NCBI RefSeq assembly: GCF_037975245.1
Contig: NC_092571.1
Location: 13,123,917-13,187,916 of the forward strand
Origin: Apostichopus japonicus
Taxonomy: Eukaryota; Echinodermata; Holothuroidea; Aspidochirotida; Stichopodidae
Direction of reading: 5' to 3'
DNA length: 64,000 nt
This document shows positions 54,624-64,000 of this stretch, piece by piece. Numbering within the stretch: the stretch's first letter is position 1; each line of letters begins with the position of its first letter. The notes beneath the pieces are model-generated. The model ran no database searches. It was not told the DNA's origin and saw only the letters and a program-made list of their open reading frames with translations. The position numbers and the translations under genes were made by a program.

Positions 54624-57600
54624 CAAAACAAACCTATTTCAATGTAACTGACTTACCCCATATGATTTGATAACTTCCATTCCTTCTAAAATGCCAGATA
54701 TATGCTTCATTACATCAGGTACTAACATTGGGCTCTGCGTGCCCATTGAATTGGGGTCAAAGGTCAGTCGGCTGGCCAAAGTATCACTATCAACATGTCC
54801 AGTAATGAGGTAATATGTAACTGCAAATAAACCATAAATGTATAAGTAACCCTGAATGTACCATGAAGAGTGTGCATTTTACGTGACCCGCCATCCGGGA
54901 TCCAAAACGTCACGGCCAAACGGCACTACCCAACCATCCCATTATGAAAAACGAAACTCAAGTCCAGCGAGCCAAAAAAAGTAAATACGCCCATCGACCT
55001 GCAGACACAAACCCCCAACCACCAAGAGAGTGTTGCTAATGGTCCAGGCGTAAGAAGTATAGGAACAGTTGACTTAAAAATAATTATGAAGATTCTTATA
55101 AGAGAAATATTTGGACGCGACATGACTTCGAAAAGTGCCCTTGGGGGTAAGACTAAGAACGCACATGCGCAAATTCACTTCGAAATTCACTACATGCACT
55201 TTAAGAATCTGTCATATACCGGTATGATGCAACGAGGTTTACTTTTTATTATACATATAGTTTATCGATACACATAATTCATGAGATGCCGCGAGAAAGG
55301 ATTGTAACATGTGAGGGTAATGTCATGATCCTGTTTACGAGTGTTAGAAAAATAGAAACTAGATTAATTTCATTTCTTTATCAATATACCAACACAAAGT
55401 AAATATGTTTGGTTAAAATATACTTACTTTTCTTTACTCCAATTCCTTCAATGTTTATCAGGTGATCACTTTTGGGCAGATCAAGTGTTCGCTTAACAAA
55501 TTCATGCCAGTGGATAATTTCCTTCTTTATAAGTTCCTCTGACGTCATAGAAAACAATGAAAATATTACAGAGTTCAGTCTCTTAATATCTAGACCAATA
55601 TTCCTATGTCATAAATATTTCAAAAATTTGCATTGACAACTTTTCATAATTCGTTTTATCTTTCTAAAAAAAACGTTTAAGTTGAATTAAAATGCCTCAG
55701 TGCATGCCCCCTCCCCCGCCCTAGTGCACACGTTTCGAACACAAACATAACCAACCAACACACATCTCCTAATTCACCTTATACCTTTCACCTCTTCACC
55801 ATCTCCTTCACTTTTGTCCTTATTTCTACTCTCCATTCCCCTCTGCTCACAGACATCCTCTTCTGATGAAGACATATAAAGTTAAATCAATATCACAACA
55901 TTAATCTACCAATTCTTATTTACCGAATAATACAACCCATCGTGTCATTTGTATACACACCACTAACAATACTATTTGTAATCTTTTACCTGGAATAGTC
56001 GTTAGAACAGCCACTTTATTGGCGTCAATTGTCCCCATCCATCTATTATATATTGTTCCCATCTTTATACTTGATAGCAGACAGAAATCGTTCTCGCTGA
56101 AAATTCTGGATTTTTCTGCAGTATCTGTCGTCGTTGCTGAGTAATAATCTACTGATTGAAGAGGTGGAGGGTGGAAGGGAGAGATGAATGAATGAGAGGA
56201 CAAATCCCGTCATACTGATAAAGACACAGTTTAAGGATGTAATATATAGCTATATTTGACTGTTTGACAGAGATAAGTGATACGGTTTGCAGCTTCTTTT
56301 CATATTCAATCTACTATCGGAAAAGACATATCTGGATTAATAATAACCTGCAATACAATTGGTCATGACAAATAGTATAAAATATTGTGCTTATTACGTG
56401 GCCGCTCTGCGGGATCCAAAACGTCACGGCCAAACGGCACTACCCAACCATCCCATTCTGACAAACAAAACACAAGTCAAGCGAGCCAAAAAAGTAAATA
56501 CGCACACCGAACTGCAGCGACAAAATATTGTTAATATAACTTACTACTTTCACTACATCCAGTCGAGTCATCACTAGGGATGCTTGGAAGATCGGATCTT
56601 AATCGAGAGACAGAGAGTATATTTAGAAAGATGTTCATTTCATTACAAGTTAACGTTTAACGGCTGATATTAAAAAAAGCACATTGTCCTTACCACTTTA
56701 AATTTATTCATTAATATACATAACGATGCAACATGGACTTTCCAGCTATATGCAATGAATATAACACCAGGTATTAGATTTGTTTTTCATCAAGTCCCAA
56801 TTTACTCTATCTAATACGATTCCATGTTTCAAAGCACAGTCAGCCCGTAGCTTAATGAAATTCTAACAGTATACTATACGTATCTATTAAGACCAATTGC
56901 TCAATAAAAATAACCGTACATATGTTCATTGTATACCTGTTGTGGATATAAATAATTAACGTTTGGAATCAAATGTAACTACATTTTTTTCTTCGGAATA
57001 TTTTAAACATAATGAATCTATTTCTACAATATGTCTTATATCCTATTTTTTAAGAGAGGCTGCCCCGTCTCTTATTACGAAAACATAAAAAACCAACGAA
57101 ATACAACGAAAACATAAATTCTTACCTTTGTTTTCTTTTGAAACTTCCTTGCAAGCTATTCTGCAAAACTAAGGAAGAAAATGTTATAAATATCATTTCC
57201 ATGTATTATAATTGTAAGGAATTGCTAGCCTATAATAGTGTATGGAATGTTGTGATATGACATACGTGATTGGTCGGTTAATGACAGGTTGTTCAATTGA
57301 ATCTGCGTTGGTCCAGAGAGATTGGAATCTGTATTTCTAGTAAAAAAAAGGAAGAAAGGGAATTGCAGGTTATTGCAGGCTAACATTGTAAATTGCTGTA
57401 TAATGTTATTAATGTTCTCTTTTGTTTTGCTGCAATAATCTTTAAGAACAAGTAAAGACACAAGAAATAACTTACATTGATACGTTAGCAGACATTGTAG
57501 CTACAAAAAAGTGGAAATAAGGAGAAAATTGTAAAAATAAGAACAAAAGAGTGTAATATTTGTGTCACAATTTCTTAAATAAATTAATGAACACTCTTAC

Positions 57601-59810
57601 AATGTGTCTTTCAGCTGGCGTTGTACACTTTTTGTCAAATTTCTCATTAATTAAAAACTGTATTTCATTAACTGCACTATCCTCTATATTACATTGAGAA
57701 TTTTGTAAACAAAAGTATTCATTAAAAATTGTTACTTTAAATATTATAAAACACACTCACGTTTGAAGATTACCTTGTACCCATAAAAGGAGAGGATACA
57801 CAATACAGCTACAATGGGACTCACCCACGGAAGAAAATGGGCAACTCCTATTTGAAAATAACAAAATGTATGAACCATTACAAAATATAAATAGAGTTTT
57901 GTAACTGACCTTGAGTAAAATTTTAAAGGTATTTTTATTATGACGTAGGTAATCGCGCACCTGTTCTTTTAAGTAGTAGCTACCCGCGTGCGTATAGAAC
58001 ACCATGTTAATATTTATTTAATAATTACAGATATCTTCAACTGAATTCGAGATATCAAGAATTGTGCCATCTAAGCGGCAATTGCATGGCTCTAGTTCAG
58101 TAAGTCTGTGATAAGCAGCATCGTGCATTAGTTCTACTATCAAAAATGAATTGCTTTTTACGTGACCCGACCTGTGGGATCCAAAACGTCACGGCCAAAC
58201 GGCACTACCCAACTGTCCCATTCTAACAAACAAAACTGCAAAAGGACGACCAGCACGCAGCGAAACGAAACACCCCTCCCCAGCACACCAACGTCCAAAA
58301 AGGGCAGCCCCAGATAAACGGCGAAAATCGCCTTCAACCTGAAGGCGAATGTCACATTTCACTGCCTCCAGGACTGCCTGCCAACTGCCAAATTTTCCCC
58401 TAAAAACTATATCGCATCTATTCCTCCAAATCAGTTTTTTTTCTTCAAAATAGCACAAACACAAATAATACGATGCAACACAGCAACAGAACAAACTGGA
58501 GGATCTATCCCAATATTAAACAAAGCCCTGTCCTACCGACCATGAACGGTCTCCCGTTACAAAAGCTGAAACAAAGGAACAATGCCAGAAAACATGAGCA
58601 ATACTCTCTAATCTGTCAGAACCGGTCCTAGGGCACAGTTCATCACCCAATCGCCATTGATACCTTTTCAGATAGGTCACCAAGGCACCGTGTACAATTC
58701 TCCATGCAAGATCACGGAGCCTGCAACCATTCAGCCTTGAAAGCACCGAACGCCATACTTCGGCAGAATGACGTCCCTGTACAAAAATTGCATTCCAGTG
58801 GTATTCCAGGAATGTAATGACAACAACAAAACATGCAGAAATGATAGTGCCTTTTATAATTAAATTGTCTACGTTTCTTTTTCTGTATATTACTTCATTG
58901 AGAGAGATAACGTGTATGTTCTTCATTCGATTCAAACATATTTAGCCATACCTGAAGACGAGGAACGCACTACACTGAGTGTTCTTGTTGATTCTTCTGA
59001 AAGATACACAAAGTAACAACAGAAATGAAAAGAATGAATGAATGAAGAAGATGTCCCTCTATGGGCTTATGAGTGGGGTGGTGAGCTGCATGCTTCGTTT
59101 GGTTCGTCTTCATCCTGTGGCACTGTCATCCTTCTGTCAGCTCGTCAGGCGGGTTGTGCCACTAGGGTGGAGACGGATCACGAGGGCCGATTGGTTTGCA
59201 TTCTATTCAAGTATCCACAGGGTAACATCGCCATTTGCAATGTGTATGCTCCCAATCGGCCTTCTGCTAGACGAGATTTTTTTAACACGCTGCCTTCCTT
59301 TGTTCCTGGTAGTGCGCCGTGTGTCATGGTCGGAGACTTTAACTGTGTCCCAGACTCGGGTCTTGACAGACTCGGAACTTCTGTGTCTGCAAGTCCCGAC
59401 GCTGGGATCACAGAATTGGACAGATTCACTTCGGCACACCTTTTAGCCGATGTCTGGAGGCATATGCACCCGTGTAGTACGGTGTATACGTGGGTGAGGC
59501 CTAACGGAGAAGATGCCTCCAGGATAGATCGAGTGTATGCGCCCGTAAGTTTTACATTTTCGGGTTGCGAGACGCTCAGCTGTCCGCTCTCTGACCATGA
59601 CACTGTAGTAGCACGTTTTGTTTTGCCTTCCATTTTCCCCATCGGGCGGGGCCTATGGAAGCTTAACTGTCGGATTCTTGGCGAGGCAGAGTTCCGCCAG
59701 GGTTTCGAGACCAGGTACAAAGGATGGCAAACATTGAAGCCGGCCTTTGCTTCTACATCCCAATGGTGGGATGAGGTCAAGTTGCGCATCAAACGCTACG
59801 CAATTCAGTA
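54624..59810. repeat. 5187-bp tandem duplication, unit 2
   Basis: Second copy; after 59810 the LINE continues uninterrupted to 62467, so this unit keeps the original right side while unit 1 keeps the original left side (the C-lobe exons). The duplication therefore happened after the LINE insertion. Confidence 0.97.
54657..58996 (-). pseudogene. Duplicated pseudokinase exons (stalk, transmembrane, N-lobe, hinge) without C-lobe
   Basis: Copies of the exons at +5187: 58996-58952, 57847-57774, 57160-57126, 56597-56545, 56136-55990, 55862-55785, 55538-55428, 54820-54657. After the hinge exon (donor at 54656) no activation-loop or C-lobe exon follows before the next stalk exon at 53809, which starts in a different phase. 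A straight transcript would therefore yield half a kinase domain, or would need to skip one set of exons. If the duplication is an assembly error, this entry collapses into the gene at 47090-53809. Confidence 0.6.
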
Positions 59811-62304
59811 TTGCGTGACCCGCGCACGGCGTCGAAGAGAAAAATTCTCGAAGCTGTGCGCGGAGGTGAAGTTTGGCGACCCTTTGGCTGTCATCGCTTT
59901 GCAGACTTATCTCGATGAAAAGTACCACGGTGCCCGCGTCAGGGCCCGTGTCGAAGCGGTGGAAGCCGAGGAGCGCCCTTCACTGAGGTTTTACCAGTCC
60001 GTTAGCTCATCGGCAGGTGACAGACGCGTCCCGTCTGTACGCGCTACTGATGGGACCGTGGTTAGTGACCCTCACGGCATTGTCCGCGTATATAAAGAGT
60101 ACTATTCGAGTTTGTTTACGCGTGGCAATGTCGACTTGTCGGCACAGGCCGATTTATTGAGGGGAATCTCAAAAACCGTTCCCCACGATGTCAATGATAT
60201 TTTGGGGGGCGAAATAACCACTGTTGAGCTTTGGAAGGCGCTTTCGAAGATGAAGAATGGCAAGTCCCCGGGTTCGGACGGGCTTCCGAGGGAGTTCTAC
60301 CGAACCTTCTGGGCAATAATAGGACCCGACATCAGAGCCGTCTTCGAAGACGCCTTCCAAAACGGACTGTTAAACGAAAGTCAACGTCTGGGCATGATTA
60401 CTTTGCTGCCAAAGTCTGGGGACCCCTTGGATCCCCATAACAAGCGTCCGATCACCTTGTTAAATGTGGACTACAAGTTGCTGGCTAAGGCCTTGTGCAA
60501 CCGCCTTGCACTGGCTATGCCGCATCTTGTTGGTGATCTCCAGACTTGTGCAGTGAAGGGTCATTGCATCCAGCAGAACTTGTGGTTGATGCGCGACTTG
60601 ACCGACTTTGTTATTGAGCGTGATCTGCCATGTGCATTGGTGTCTCTGGACCAGCAGAAGGCCTTTGACATGGTGGATCGCGGTTTTTTAATGAATGTAT
60701 TGGAGACGTTTCAGTTGCACCCAAATTTTCGTAAATGGATTTCTGTTTTGTATGAACAAAGTTTCAGTTCTGTTATCGTAAATGGGTTTTGTTCGGAGGT
60801 TTTTAACGTAGAGAGGGGGGTGCGCCAGGGGTGCCCTCTGTCTCCATTACTTTATGTTTTGTTTAGCGAGTCCCTCTCTCGTCTTTTGGAAAGGGACTCC
60901 AAACTTGTTCCATTCGTTGTGCCAGGGGGTGCCAAAGTGAAATGCGCTCAATATGCAGATGACGTGACATGTGTTGTTTCGAGTCTCGGCTCCTTTCGCG
61001 CACTCTCGCAGGATCTATCTATTTTTGAGAGAGCTACCGGGGCGAAGTTGAATCCAGAAAAGACAAAGGGCCTTCGTCTTGGTAGCTGGAGATACAGAAA
61101 CTTACCATTCGGTGCGTCGTGGTCGGATCAGAATATCAAAATTAATGGTATATGGTTCGGCTACGATGCACCTTGTCATGTCACCTGGAACGAGAGGGCT
61201 GAGGTATTTCAGAGCAGACTCGAAACCTTTGGCACCCGCTGGCTTTCGATCTTGGGGAAAGTCACTGTTATTAATCGTTTCGTTTCGCCCATCTTGTGGT
61301 ACCCTGGCGCGGTGTACCCTATTCCGCGTCGCGTCCTGGTACGGTTGGAGAGGGCGATTTTTTCATTCATATGGTCCGGTGGTACAGAGCTTGTCAAGAG
61401 GGCGGTATTGTACCAAAAACTGGAGAAGGGGGGACTAGGGGTGGTTCATCTGGAAAGTAAATTGACCTTTTTGTTATTTAAGCAGTTGTTTGTAGCGGTA
61501 ACTGACCCAGGGTTGCCTTGTTCATATTTTGTACGTTTTTGGGGCGGTTTGCACCTGCGTCGATGGGTCCCGGCGCTGTTTAGCAACAGAGAACCGCATA
61601 GTAGTACTCCAAACAGGGCGGTGCGTGCCATCTGCTCCGCGCTGATTGAGTTGCCCCCTGTTGACCTGTCACAGCCGGCCCTCGTTCACAGTTCGTTGAG
61701 GGATAAGGCCTTGAATGCAACTTTTGTCCAGGGACGTCATTCTGCAGAGGTATGGCGTTCGGTGCATTCAAGGCTGAATGGTTGCAGGCTCCGTGATCTT
61801 GCATGGAGAGTTGCACACGGTGCCTTGGTGACCAACCTAAAAAGATATCATTGGCGATTGGGTGATGGACTGTGCCCTAGGACCGGCTGTGACAGCTTAG
61901 AGAGTACTGCTCATGTTTTTTGGCATTGTTACTTTGTAGTAAACTTATGGGAGTGGTTCCAGACCTGGACCGACCGTGTTACGGGAGACCGTTCATGGTC
62001 GGTAGGGCAGGGCTTTATTTTATATGGGGTAGACCCACCAGTTTGTTCGGTAGCTGTGTTGCACCGCATCATTTTTGTTTGCTCTATTGTAAAAAAACAT
62101 GTTTGGCGGAATAGATGTAATTTGGTTTTTAGGGGGAATTTTGCCAGTTGGCAGGCAGTCCTGGAGGCGGTGAAGTCTGACATTCGCCTTCAGATTGAAG
62201 GCGATTTTCGCCGTTTATCTGGGGCTGCCTTTTTTGGACGCTGGTGTGCTGGGGAGGGGTTTTTCGTTTCGCTGCGTGCGGGTCGTCCTTCTGTACGTTT
62301 TTGA
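59038..62304 (+). CDS. LINE ORF2, N-terminally truncated endonuclease-reverse transcriptase (1088 codons, open)
   Basis: The frame opens at an ATG (59038) made by flank and filler, in frame with the LINE at EEDVPLWAYEWGG. The endonuclease part (about 1-235) lacks its first catalytic Asn and Glu segments (TLNVNG and LQETH) but has VGDFNCVPDSG and LSDHDTV. The reverse transcriptase follows: KSPGSDGLPREFY near 408, LDQQKAFD near 537, GVRQGCPLSPLL near 595, YADD near 639. A C-terminal zinc finger CPRTGCDSLESTAHVFWHC starts near 945 and ends in GRPSVRF. No stop or frameshift interrupts it, so the polymerase part could still fold. Endonuclease activity is not expected. No promoter of its own is likely, as the LINE leader is missing. 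Confidence 0.9.
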   Translation: MNEEDVPLWAYEWGGELHASFGSSSSCGTVILLSARQAGCATRVETDHEGRLVCILFKYPQGNIAICNVYAPNRPSARRDFFNTLPSFVPGSAPCVMVGDFNCVPDSGLDRLGTSVSASPDAGITELDRFTSAHLLADVWRHMHPCSTVYTWVRPNGEDASRIDRVYAPVSFTFSGCETLSCPLSDHDTVVARFVLPSIFPIGRGLWKLNCRILGEAEFRQGFETRYKGWQTLKPAFASTSQWWDEVKLRIKRYAIQYCVTRARRRREKFSKLCAEVKFGDPLAVIALQTYLDEKYHGARVRARVEAVEAEERPSLRFYQSVSSSAGDRRVPSVRATDGTVVSDPHGIVRVYKEYYSSLFTRGNVDLSAQADLLRGISKTVPHDVNDILGGEITTVELWKALSKMKNGKSPGSDGLPREFYRTFWAIIGPDIRAVFEDAFQNGLLNESQRLGMITLLPKSGDPLDPHNKRPITLLNVDYKLLAKALCNRLALAMPHLVGDLQTCAVKGHCIQQNLWLMRDLTDFVIERDLPCALVSLDQQKAFDMVDRGFLMNVLETFQLHPNFRKWISVLYEQSFSSVIVNGFCSEVFNVERGVRQGCPLSPLLYVLFSESLSRLLERDSKLVPFVVPGGAKVKCAQYADDVTCVVSSLGSFRALSQDLSIFERATGAKLNPEKTKGLRLGSWRYRNLPFGASWSDQNIKINGIWFGYDAPCHVTWNERAEVFQSRLETFGTRWLSILGKVTVINRFVSPILWYPGAVYPIPRRVLVRLERAIFSFIWSGGTELVKRAVLYQKLEKGGLGVVHLESKLTFLLFKQLFVAVTDPGLPCSYFVRFWGGLHLRRWVPALFSNREPHSSTPNRAVRAICSALIELPPVDLSQPALVHSSLRDKALNATFVQGRHSAEVWRSVHSRLNGCRLRDLAWRVAHGALVTNLKRYHWRLGDGLCPRTGCDSLESTAHVFWHCYFVVNLWEWFQTWTDRVTGDRSWSVGQGFILYGVDPPVCSVAVLHRIIFVCSIVKKHVWRNRCNLVFRGNFASWQAVLEAVKSDIRLQIEGDFRRLSGAAFFGRWCAGEGFFVSLRAGRPSVRF

Positions 62305-62467
62305 ATGTTTGAGTGGGGAGGGGGTTGGGCGTTTTGTCTCTGCAGGTCGGCGGGCGTATGTTTTTTTGGCTCGCTAGACCTTAGTTTCGTTTGTCAGAAT
62401 GGGATGGTTCGGTAGTGCCGTTTGGCCGTGACGTTTTGTATCCCGCATGGCGGGTCACGTAAAAAGC
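59044..62467 (+). mobile_element. 5'-truncated young Tx1/L1-like LINE with 19-bp target duplication
   Basis: ACAACAGAAATGAAAAGAA occurs at 59016-59034 and again at 62468-62486, directly after the 3' terminus CACGTAAAAAGC, which fixes the true 3' end of this family. At the 5' side nine bases of GAAT-type filler (59035-59043) separate the duplication from the LINE. The copy starts inside the endonuclease. There is no poly-A tail, only five A followed by GC. The 3' leader carries the hairpin CCCGC-ATG-GCGGG (62442-62454). Confidence 0.92.
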
Positions 62468-62486
62468 ACAACAGAAATGAAAAGAA

Positions 62487-63032
62487 ATACATGTCCTTCA
62501 TATCCATATCAAACAAATCAGCAGACTCGACGTTGATGCCTTGGGGCTATTTCAGTTGATTAGTTCCAATATGCATTCTACCGTAAAAATGATATAACGA
62601 TGACGTTTATATAGCTTGACCAGTAAACTTTTTATTTCGTTTAATAAACCCAGAGTCCAAAATTGACATTATCCAATTGGAATTAATGTTGATATGAAGA
62701 ATGTCTGGGAGACGAAATGTTGAGACTCGAATTAGGTCATTACATAGACTTACTCATAAACCTGCATTCCATGATATCAAACTAAAACAGTGTCTACGTT
62801 TGGTCAACTGCAGTCTTATCAGGAACGGATCCGAGATTTAATAATGATGTGGTGTATGGAGTATAAAAGAGGGGTGATTATCCACACCCCTCATCATAGC
62901 ACTTTTGCATCTGCGCCTTCTATTGTAAAATAATATACTTAACCGTAACTAGTGTTAACATTTTAAGCTCTCCATACACACAAGGAACAGATCATTCATA
63001 TTCGTGAGTGAATAATCATATTTGAGACAAAC
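62487..63032. other. Gene-free stretch between LINE and upstream stalk exon
   Basis: AT-rich intronic sequence of the pseudokinase gene; nothing recognised. It begins with the second copy of the LINE target duplication at 62468-62486. Confidence 0.5.
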
Positions 63033-63065
63033 CTGAGGGAAAAGACGAACGAGTTGTTGATTCAT
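63033..63065 (-). CDS. Ser/Thr-rich stalk exon (33 nt) of the pseudokinase gene or a paralogue
   Basis: Acceptor ATCTGTGAG reversed gives CTCACAG, the donor is GTTTGTC, and phase is 1 on both sides. It encodes ESTTRSSFPS, plainly related to [14 protein letters not shown] of the 45-nt stalk exons. Symmetric short exons of this kind can be added or skipped, changing stalk length just outside the membrane. Confidence 0.6.
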
Positions 63066-63280
63066 CTGTGAGAAAAATAAACATTTGTAAAAGAGGGACA
63101 TTCTAATGATCATTTTTCCATATCAAGTTTCACTTGTATAGAACTTCTTGCAATAGTATATATGGTCACTGGAGATACTGTGGATATTTAATTAACTAAT
63201 TTGTTACAGCATATTCTCCATAAAAGCTTGATTGCTTGAACATGACAGGGATTTCGGATACCATATTTATAAGTATGTGT

Positions 63281-63306
63281 GTTGGGGGGGGGGTGGGGGG
63301 GGGGGA
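63281..63306. repeat. G-homopolymer tract
   Basis: Two runs of G separated by a single T, about 25 bp in all, in intronic sequence. Length is likely polymorphic or error-prone. Confidence 0.9.
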
Positions 63307-63841
63307 GACTGAGATTCATTTAACTTTGTCCTTGGTGAATTCAAGAGCACAAGAGGTCAGAGAGGTTTTGCAGTGGCACTGACATGAAAACAATGTTGGG
63401 GCGAAGGTAGTCAAAACCTTTTTGCAAACGTTTGGGATTTTAACAATGTAAAGTTTTAGATTTTACAAAGACGTAAAACAATGCTAACCCCCACCAAACC
63501 AAGTTCGCCACTAATGCAGTATATTTGTTTAGACAGTTGGCACGATTGCATTCTTAGGTAGTTATAACCTTCCACTGTGTTAAGTTTAAATCGTGATGCT
63601 TACATATATACATCTATGGACGTTATTTTGATTATACCGTATCTCACATAAGCTTCGGAGAAAATCGAACGATTTTCTCCTTCGGAAACCTCGTAATGAC
63701 AACAACGAAACATGCAGAAATGATAGTGCCTTTGAAATTAAAACTGTTTTACGTTTCTTTTTCTGTATATTACTTCACTGAGAGAGATAACGTATATGTT
63801 ATGTTTGAATCTAATGAAGTAATTAATATGTTTAGCCATAC

Positions 63842-63886
63842 CTGAAGATGAGGAACGCACTACACTGAGTGTTCTTGTTGATTCTT
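63842..63886 (-). CDS. Ser/Thr-rich stalk exon (45 nt), divergent third copy
   Basis: Same length, phase (1-1) and splice sites as 53809-53765. One base differs in the exon, in the next-to-last codon region (CATCTTCAG versus CGTCTTCAG). The surrounding 63693-63897 resembles 53634-53822 with scattered changes and small indels, so this duplication is older than the 5187-bp one. Confidence 0.65.
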
Positions 63887-63897
63887 CTGAAATATAC

Positions 63898-64000
63898 ACA
63901 ATAATAATAATAATAATAATAAATGAACTTATAAAGCGCTAAAATCTACTAAGTATTCAATAGCGCTGTACAACCCTAATAGAAAGCCAACTTGAAAAAA
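63898..64000 (-). mobile_element. SINE- or LINE-like 3' tail with (ATT)n, cut by window end
   Basis: On the minus strand the sequence reads AGCGCTATTGAATAC..., then AGCGCTTTATAAGTTCATTT and an ATT repeat (63901-63921). The AGCGCTTTATAA block plus ATT repeat is typical of L2/CR1-mobilised tails. It abuts the third stalk-exon segment. The body lies right of the window. Confidence 0.45.

Overview
This is animal nuclear DNA. It is AT-rich, has long introns with GT/AG splice sites, and carries metazoan protein families plus non-LTR retrotransposons, MITE-like elements, a tRNA-derived SINE and microsatellites. The mix of a BRICHOS membrane protein, an SLC22 transporter, a receptor-like tyrosine pseudokinase, Tx1/L1-like and CR1-like LINEs and a Mutator-like relic suits a marine invertebrate deuterostome. 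An echinoderm, perhaps a sea cucumber, is my guess. That guess is inference; no marker gene proves it.

Layout. (1) 76-3933, plus strand: the last four exons of a single-pass membrane protein with a BRICHOS domain. (2) 3934-12100: no gene seen. It holds a MITE at 7456-7839, an AACGTT-rich repeat near 8.2-8.4 kb, and an 855-bp hAT-like element (10875-11729) into which a second copy of the 7456 MITE has inserted. (3) 12101-29978, minus strand: a complete ten-coding-exon SLC22 transporter of 563 residues. Its introns hold microsatellites, a pair of tRNA-derived SINEs, a ten-unit ~158-bp minisatellite and two LINE fragments. (4) 29979-32100: intergenic, with a perfect 27-bp-arm palindrome. (5) 32.1-44.2 kb: a transposon block with decayed internally deleted copies of a Tx1/L1-like LINE, a CR1-like RT fragment, a Mutator-like relic, and an almost complete LINE (39530-44233, minus) whose ORF2 is broken by one frameshift. 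(6) 47.1 kb to the window end, minus strand: a receptor-like gene with Ser/Thr-rich stalk exons, a transmembrane exon and a kinase-like domain that has lost its catalytic motifs.

The most striking structure is a 5187-bp tandem duplication (49437-54623 and 54624-59810) with no difference I could see between copies. It repeats the stalk, transmembrane and N-lobe exons of the pseudokinase gene and the first part of a LINE. The C-lobe exons exist only once. The LINE itself (59044-62467, plus) is bounded by a 19-bp target-site duplication and keeps a 1088-codon open frame. Either the gene was rearranged very recently or the assembly is wrong here; reads across 54623 would decide.

Exon models were built by hand from open frame, splice dinucleotides and matching codon phase. 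No alignment or database search was run.
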